In this document: positions 33,571-37,063 of the stretch, one piece after another
How positions within the stretch are numbered: the first letter of the stretch is position 1
How the letters are laid out: every line of letters begins with the position of its first letter
From: an uncultured Porphyromonadaceae bacterium
Lineage (GTDB): Bacteria; Bacteroidota; Bacteroidia; Bacteroidales; Muribaculaceae
DNA length: 37,063 nt
NCBI GenBank assembly: GCA_937901905.1
Contig: CALDIF010000020.1
Location: forward strand, 1-37,063
Direction: 5' to 3'
Made by a program: the position numbers and the translations under genes
The notes under the pieces: model-generated
Seen by the model: only the letters and a program-made list of their open reading frames with translations
The model's database searches: none
Told to the model about the DNA's origin: nothing

Positions 33571-34926
33571 ATGGAACTACTGAATAGCATCAGCGATTGG
33601 CTCATCAGTGTGAGCGATGCGGTGTGTAACTACCCCGAATTTGTGTTACTCATCGGTGGCGGTTTATATCTTTTTATTTACTCGAAGGGCGTTTCGGTGC
33701 GACTATTCCCCGAGGCGCTTCGGGCTCTTCGCCAAAGTCGTGCCTCCCGGCAAGGCAAGTCCTCGGGGCAAATCAGTTCAGTGCAGGCATTGCTCAGTGC
33801 CATCGCCGCCACTGTGGGTATGGGCAATATTGCCGGTGTGGCTATCGCGCTGACCATAGGCGGTCCCGGCGTGATATTCTGGATGTGGGTGAGTGCCATT
33901 GTGGGTATGTCAACCAAGTTTTTCGAGGGTTCACTTGCCGTGATGTACAAGGGCGTGGATAGCGAGGGACAGCCGCAGGGCGGGCCGATGTACATGATTG
34001 ACAAGGGCTTGGGCAAGCGATGGCATCCCATGGCGGTGGCTTTCGCCGTGTTCGGACTTGTCGGCACGCTCAGCCTGATGCAAGCCAATCAACTTGTGGA
34101 GGCGGCAACAACGGTATTTACAACACCTGCCGGAGTTGCGAACACGGCCACGCTGCGTGCAGTGATGGGCTTGGTTATTGCCGTGATAGTCGGTATAGTG
34201 GTATTGGGGGGTATCAAGCGCATTGCATCGTGGGCTTCGCGCATCGTACCCTTGATGGTCGCGTTGTATTTCATGCTTGTCGGCACTATAGTGGTGTTGA
34301 ATATAGGTCGCTTACCCGATGTGTTGCTCGGTATCTTGCGTGATGCTTTCAATTGGGACGCGGGCTTGGGCGCGTTGGCAGGCATTGCCGTGATTGGTGC
34401 GCGTCGCGCGGCATTTGTCAACGAGGCGGGTATAGGCACGGCATCAATGATGCACGGTGCGAGTCGCAATACCGATGCGCGTCGCGAGGGCTTGGTGGCA
34501 ATGTTGGGACCGATGATCGACAGTGGCATTGTCTGTACGTTGACGGCAATACCTATTTTGTTGGCAGGTAGTTATGCCGGTGTGACCGATGTCAAGGGTT
34601 TGTATGTGGCATTGAACAGTTATGCCGAGTTGTTGCCGGGCTACGGTCAATACCTGTTGATGGCGATAGTGTTTTTCTTCGCTTTCAGTACAATGTTTTC
34701 CTACTCCTACTATGGGCAAAAGTGTACTAACTATTTGTTCGGAGCCAATCGCGTTAAATATTACAACTACTATTACCTCGCGATGCTGGTGGTAGGCGCG
34801 GTCATTCCGCTCGGCACAATGGTTGCGGTGATGGATCTCGCGTTTTTCCTAATGGCGATGTGCACGATGACAACGTTGATATTGCTCGCTCCTCGCGTGA
34901 AACAACTGACACGTTTTAAGGCTTAA
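33571..34926 (+). CDS. AGCS-family sodium:alanine symporter
   Basis: The 451-residue inner-membrane transporter imports alanine or glycine with Na+. The family signature lies in SVQALLSAIAATVGMGNIAG, and GGPGVIFWMWVSAIVGMSTK. FFEGSLAVMYKG, FVNEAGIGTASMMHG and MFSYSYYGQKCTNYLFG follow. About 11 hydrophobic segments are visible. It is 23 bases after the Ig-like lipoprotein gene, so the two may be co-transcribed. A perfect hairpin follows it. The exact amino acid cannot be read from sequence. Confidence 0.93.
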   Translation: MELLNSISDWLISVSDAVCNYPEFVLLIGGGLYLFIYSKGVSVRLFPEALRALRQSRASRQGKSSGQISSVQALLSAIAATVGMGNIAGVAIALTIGGPGVIFWMWVSAIVGMSTKFFEGSLAVMYKGVDSEGQPQGGPMYMIDKGLGKRWHPMAVAFAVFGLVGTLSLMQANQLVEAATTVFTTPAGVANTATLRAVMGLVIAVIVGIVVLGGIKRIASWASRIVPLMVALYFMLVGTIVVLNIGRLPDVLLGILRDAFNWDAGLGALAGIAVIGARRAAFVNEAGIGTASMMHGASRNTDARREGLVAMLGPMIDSGIVCTLTAIPILLAGSYAGVTDVKGLYVALNSYAELLPGYGQYLLMAIVFFFAFSTMFSYSYYGQKCTNYLFGANRVKYYNYYYLAMLVVGAVIPLGTMVAVMDLAFFLMAMCTMTTLILLAPRVKQLTRFKA

Positions 34927-34956
34927 CTACCCCTCATGTCGGAACAACTGACAAGC

Positions 34957-34990
34957 CAAAGACCGCTGCCGTGCACGGCAGCGGTCTTTG
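34957..34990. terminator. Bidirectional terminator, symporter / LuxR-type gene
   Basis: A perfect palindrome with a 15-bp stem (34957-34971 with 34976-34990) and loop TGCA has outer pairs CAAAG/CTTTG. It lies between convergent genes. Confidence 0.88.
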
Positions 34991-35051
34991 ATGCATTCAT
35001 GTGCATAGATTTCAATTTCAAAAAGGCACACACCCGAACGTCAGGAGTGCG

Positions 35052-35270
35052 TCAATCGTCGACGCGCAGCAATCGCAATTTATAGGCATTGCTGATCAAG
35101 TGGGCAACGTTGCGTGAAGCGGTTTTTCGCAGTAATTGTTTGCGGTGATACTCGACTGTGTTGGACGAGATGTACAATTGAGCCGAGATGTCCCTGCTGC
35201 TGCTACCTTGAGAAAGCATGTTAAGCACTTCTCGCTCGCGCGTAGTAAGGAAAATCTTGGAGTTGCTCAT
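35052..35270 (-). CDS. Minimal LuxR-type (GerE) DNA-binding protein
   Basis: The 72-residue product is almost entirely a LuxR-type helix-turn-helix: LTTREREVLNMLSQGSSSRD, then ISAQLYISSNTVEYHRKQLL and RKTASRNVAHLISNAYKL. No receiver, PAS or other sensor domain precedes it. I chose the ATG at 35270 because an exact promoter lies at 35307-35338, which excludes the longer start at 35348. Such stand-alone domains may act as DNA-binding or competing regulators. The gene diverges from fabG. Confidence 0.85.
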   Translation of the reverse strand: MSNSKIFLTTREREVLNMLSQGSSSRDISAQLYISSNTVEYHRKQLLRKTASRNVAHLISNAYKLRLLRVDD

Positions 35271-35306
35271 AGGTTGACTGTTATTCGTGTATATTATTAG
35301 TTCTTG

Positions 35307-35338
35307 CAAAGTTAAAGTTATCAAACAATTAAACCAAA
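35307..35338 (-). promoter_or_regulatory. Promoter of the LuxR-type gene
   Basis: On the minus strand TTTG (35335-35338), a 20-base spacer and TAACTTTG (35307-35314) match the Bacteroidetes consensus exactly. The predicted leader is about 30 bases, which fixes the ATG at 35270. Confidence 0.88.
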
Positions 35339-35456
35339 TAAAATTCAAAAAAAACGCTTGTTGAGAACGAAAAACTATAATTTTCCGTATGCCTTTTTAC
35401 TAATTCAAGTAAATAACAATGCAACAAGATATTACCGCGTGTTGTATGCGTTTTTT

Positions 35457-35487
35457 TTTGATATTTGATAAAAAATGAGTAATTTCG
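35457..35487 (+). promoter_or_regulatory. Candidate fabG promoter
   Basis: TTTG (35457-35460), a 19-base spacer and TAATTTCG (35480-35487), one mismatch from TAnnTTTG. The predicted leader is about 140 bases and begins near a hairpin (CCGAT 35492-35496 with ATCGG 35503-35507, or CTCCGA 35490-35495 with TCGGAG 35514-35519). Confidence 0.55.
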
Positions 35488-35631
35488 CTCTCCGATAAGA
35501 TAATCGGTTGATGTCGGAGTGTGAAAAACCGTCTCTTAACATGTGCTCAGTGTGACGAGTCCTAACGTGTTTCTTTGACATCACTATTGATATAATATCT
35601 CGAATACTAACCAATATAACAAAACGAAGCA

Positions 35632-36378
35632 ATGAAATTACTCGAAGGGAAAGTTGCCTTGATTACAGGTGCCGCGCGCGGTATCGGCAAGGCTATTGCA
35701 CTGCGATTTGCGGCCGAGGGTGCCGACATCGCGTTCACCGACCTCGTCATTGATGAGAGTGGCGAGGCGACTCGTGCCGAAATTGAAGCCTTGGGTGTCA
35801 AGGCTCGTGCGTATGCCGGCAACGCTGCCGACTTCGCCCAGACCGAGGCTCTCGTGGCGCAAATCAAGGAGGAGTTCGGTCACATTGACATTTTGGTCAA
35901 TAATGCCGGTATCACTAAGGACGGCTTGATGCTGCGCATGACCGAGGCACAGTGGGACGCCGTAATCACGGTCAATCTCAAGAGTGCATTCAACTTCATT
36001 CATGCCTTGGTGCCCATCATGATGCGCCAGCGCGGAGGGTCGATCATCAATATGGCGAGCGTGGTGGGCGTGCACGGTAATGCCGGGCAAGCCAATTATG
36101 CCGCTTCCAAAGCGGGTTTGATAGCTCTCGCCAAGAGCGTCGGCCAGGAGATGGGCAGCCGTGGCATTCGTGCCAACGCGATTGCACCGGGGTTCATTGA
36201 CACAGCAATGACCCAAGCCCTGCCCGATGACGTGCGTGCCGAGTGGATCAAGCGCATTCCGTTGCGTCGCGGAGGCACGGTGGAGGATATCGCCAATGTT
36301 GCAACATTCCTCGCCAGCGACATGTCAAGTTATGTGACGGGACAAGTGATACAGGTCGACGGTGGCATGAACATGTGA
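35632..36378 (+). CDS. fabG: 3-oxoacyl-[acyl-carrier-protein] reductase
   Basis: FabG reduces 3-oxoacyl-ACP with NADPH in fatty acid synthesis. The 248-residue product is a short-chain dehydrogenase of normal length. Motifs are the cofactor loop TGAARGIGKAIA (about 11-22), NNAGITKDGLMLRM, and the catalytic residues S143, Y156 and K160 in NYAASKAG. The C-terminus has YVTGQVIQVDGGMNM, typical of FabG. It stands alone here, with no other fab genes nearby. A different SDR is possible, but the whole sequence follows FabG closely. Confidence 0.92.
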   Translation: MKLLEGKVALITGAARGIGKAIALRFAAEGADIAFTDLVIDESGEATRAEIEALGVKARAYAGNAADFAQTEALVAQIKEEFGHIDILVNNAGITKDGLMLRMTEAQWDAVITVNLKSAFNFIHALVPIMMRQRGGSIINMASVVGVHGNAGQANYAASKAGLIALAKSVGQEMGSRGIRANAIAPGFIDTAMTQALPDDVRAEWIKRIPLRRGGTVEDIANVATFLASDMSSYVTGQVIQVDGGMNM

Positions 36379-36398
36379 TAGAACATTGACACCAAGAA

Positions 36399-36440
36399 AC
36401 GAGTAAGGGTGGTAATCAATCGATTACCACCCTTACTCGT
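36399..36440. terminator. Bidirectional terminator, fabG / tRNA-Cys
   Basis: A perfect 19-bp stem (36399-36417 with 36422-36440) with a 4-base loop lies 21 bases after the fabG stop and 3 bases before the 3' end of the convergent tRNA-Cys gene. Confidence 0.9.
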
Positions 36441-36442
36441 AG

Positions 36443-36514
36443 AGGTCGCAAGCGGATTCGAACCGCTGTACCCGGTTTTGCAGACCGATGACTAAACCAC
36501 TCATCCATGCGACC
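36443..36514 (-). tRNA. trnC: tRNA-Cys (anticodon GCA)
   Basis: A full cloverleaf of 72 bases can be folded on the minus strand. The acceptor stem is GGTCGCA/TGCGACC and the T arm contains TTCGAAT. The anticodon loop CTGCAAA gives GCA, which reads Cys codons. Discriminator base T; CCA is not encoded. An exact promoter lies 20-50 bases upstream. Confidence 0.95.
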
Positions 36515-36532
36515 ATCGTTCAATAGCGATTG

Positions 36533-36564
36533 CAAAGGTAGGCATTTTTCCCGATTTGTACAAA
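36533..36564 (-). promoter_or_regulatory. Promoter of tRNA-Cys
   Basis: On the minus strand TTTG (36561-36564), a 20-base spacer and TACCTTTG (36533-36540) match TTTG-N20-TAnnTTTG exactly. Confidence 0.85.
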
Positions 36565-36620
36565 TTTTTTTTCGAAACATGAGATAATATCGCGATGAAG
36601 TCAATAAAAAACCGTTGAAA

Positions 36621-36652
36621 TTTGGTTAATTGCTTTAAAAATTGTACATTTG
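36621..36652 (+). promoter_or_regulatory. Promoter of the Cys-repeat gene
   Basis: TTTG (36621-36624), a 20-base spacer and TACATTTG (36645-36652) match the consensus exactly. The predicted leader is about 80 bases. Confidence 0.85.
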
Positions 36653-36737
36653 CAAGGTGTGGCGATTGCCGTCATGACGCTTGGCACGAAAGTTGCAAGT
36701 GATGCCTTAAAAATAAAAACCAAATACCGTATAATCG

Positions 36738-37063
36738 ATGGACAATAACGAAAATCCTATTTTAGATTCGGCAAGCACGAGACAAGTCGACCGGTCCGTG
36801 CCCGACAACACTCCCGAAGTTGAGGTTGAAGTGAGTAACATACAACCTGATGACACACCCATTGATGATATTATCGTGGAAGATCAACCCGATACAGTTG
36901 ATAACGTTGAAGTCGCAACGGACGACACCTGTGATGCCGCACACGGTCATTGTGACGACGTTGCCGATCCCACAGACGGGAATTGCAAGTGCGGTGACGA
37001 TTGCAAGTGCGGTGACGATTGCAAGTGCGGTGACGATTGCAAGTGCGGTGACGATTGCAAGTG
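36738..37063 (+). CDS. Acidic protein with GDDCKC repeats, 3' cut by window edge
   Basis: I do not recognise this protein, and only its first 108 residues are visible. Residues 1-62 are acidic, disordered and free of Cys (PEVEVEVSNIQPDDTPIDDI). Cys and His appear at 65-72 (TCDAAHGHC). After DGNCKC (80-85), four copies of GDDCKC run to the window end (86 onward), the last cut by one base. Cys alternating with Asp and Lys could bind metal (Zn, Cu, Fe-S) or form disulfides. There is no signal peptide, so a cytoplasmic place and thus metal binding are more likely. It may be an N-terminal extension of a larger protein, for example one with an acidic lead such as GrpE, but no such domain is seen. 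A perfect promoter lies upstream. Confidence 0.8.
   Translation, partial: MDNNENPILDSASTRQVDRSVPDNTPEVEVEVSNIQPDDTPIDDIIVEDQPDTVDNVEVATDDTCDAAHGHCDDVADPTDGNCKCGDDCKCGDDCKCGDDCKCGDDCK
36993..37063 (+). repeat. 18-bp tandem repeat coding for GDDCKC
   Basis: Four copies of an 18-bp unit (36993-37010, 37011-37028, 37029-37046, 37047-37063 with the last base missing) are identical at DNA level, including wobble bases. A diverged first unit precedes them (36975-36992). The array continues past the window. Confidence 0.95.

Larger units (their letters stand above)
35271..35631. other. AT-rich divergent spacer, LuxR-type gene / fabG
   Basis: This 361-base gap holds the LuxR-type promoter, the candidate fabG promoter and a possible fabG leader hairpin. 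No additional ORF of interest is seen. Confidence 0.7.

Noticed and set aside
36993..37063. Direct repeats as a CRISPR array
   Set aside because: Units are 18 bp with no spacers and keep an open frame, so this is a protein-coding tandem repeat.

Overview
The window looks like chromosomal DNA of a Bacteroidales bacterium, and a Muribaculaceae-like gut genome is my best guess at family level. The order inference rests on three things. The promoters fit the Bacteroidetes primary sigma-factor pattern (TTTG, about 20 bp, TAnnTTTG), and several copies are exact. Shine-Dalgarno sequences are scarce. The gene content is typical of the order: lipoproteins, an OmpA-family protein with a central coiled coil, a DUF4834 protein, an SbsA-Ig-like lipoprotein, and a psd-pssA pair. 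The family-level guess is impression only.

Region 1 (1-13084) is the conserved translation/transcription block: tuf (5' cut by the window edge), tRNA-Trp, secE, nusG, rplK, rplA, rplJ, rplL, rpoB and rpoC. It closes with a 23-bp perfect hairpin. The one large gap (4354-4824, between rplL and rpoB) is rich in possible RNA structure and includes mutually exclusive pairings.

Region 2 (13132-17283) codes for envelope proteins: a small lipocalin-like lipoprotein coupled to a Wzi-type outer-membrane barrel, an OmpA-family protein, and a short unrecognised lipoprotein. Region 3 (17350-26573) is surface-polysaccharide related: a flippase, UDP-glucose 6-dehydrogenase, a Wzc-type tyrosine autokinase and a family-2 glycosyltransferase. 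It is interrupted by a translationally coupled pair made of a dynamin-like GTPase and a DUF697 membrane protein. No Wza export lipoprotein, polymerase or full glycosyltransferase set is present, so this is a scattered set rather than a complete capsule locus.

Region 4 (26678-31310) holds an AraC-type regulator and, on the minus strand, an apparent operon psd - pssA - DUF4834 - (zinc ribbon + FtsK-gamma-like winged helix + membrane anchor). A DUF2007 - mltG pair follows further along. Region 5 (31472-34926) holds an Ig-like lipoprotein and an AGCS sodium:alanine symporter. Region 6 (35052-37063) holds a 72-residue LuxR-type DNA-binding protein, fabG, tRNA-Cys, and the start of an acidic protein that runs into exact tandem GDDCKC repeats where the window ends.

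The best candidates for undescribed biology are the GTPase/DUF697 module, the zinc-ribbon/FtsK-gamma/membrane protein in a phospholipid operon, the Cys-repeat protein beside the only cysteine tRNA seen here, the structured rplL-rpoB spacer, and a nearly symmetric pair of overlapping divergent promoters between wzc and the glycosyltransferase, which also suggests a leaderless mRNA.
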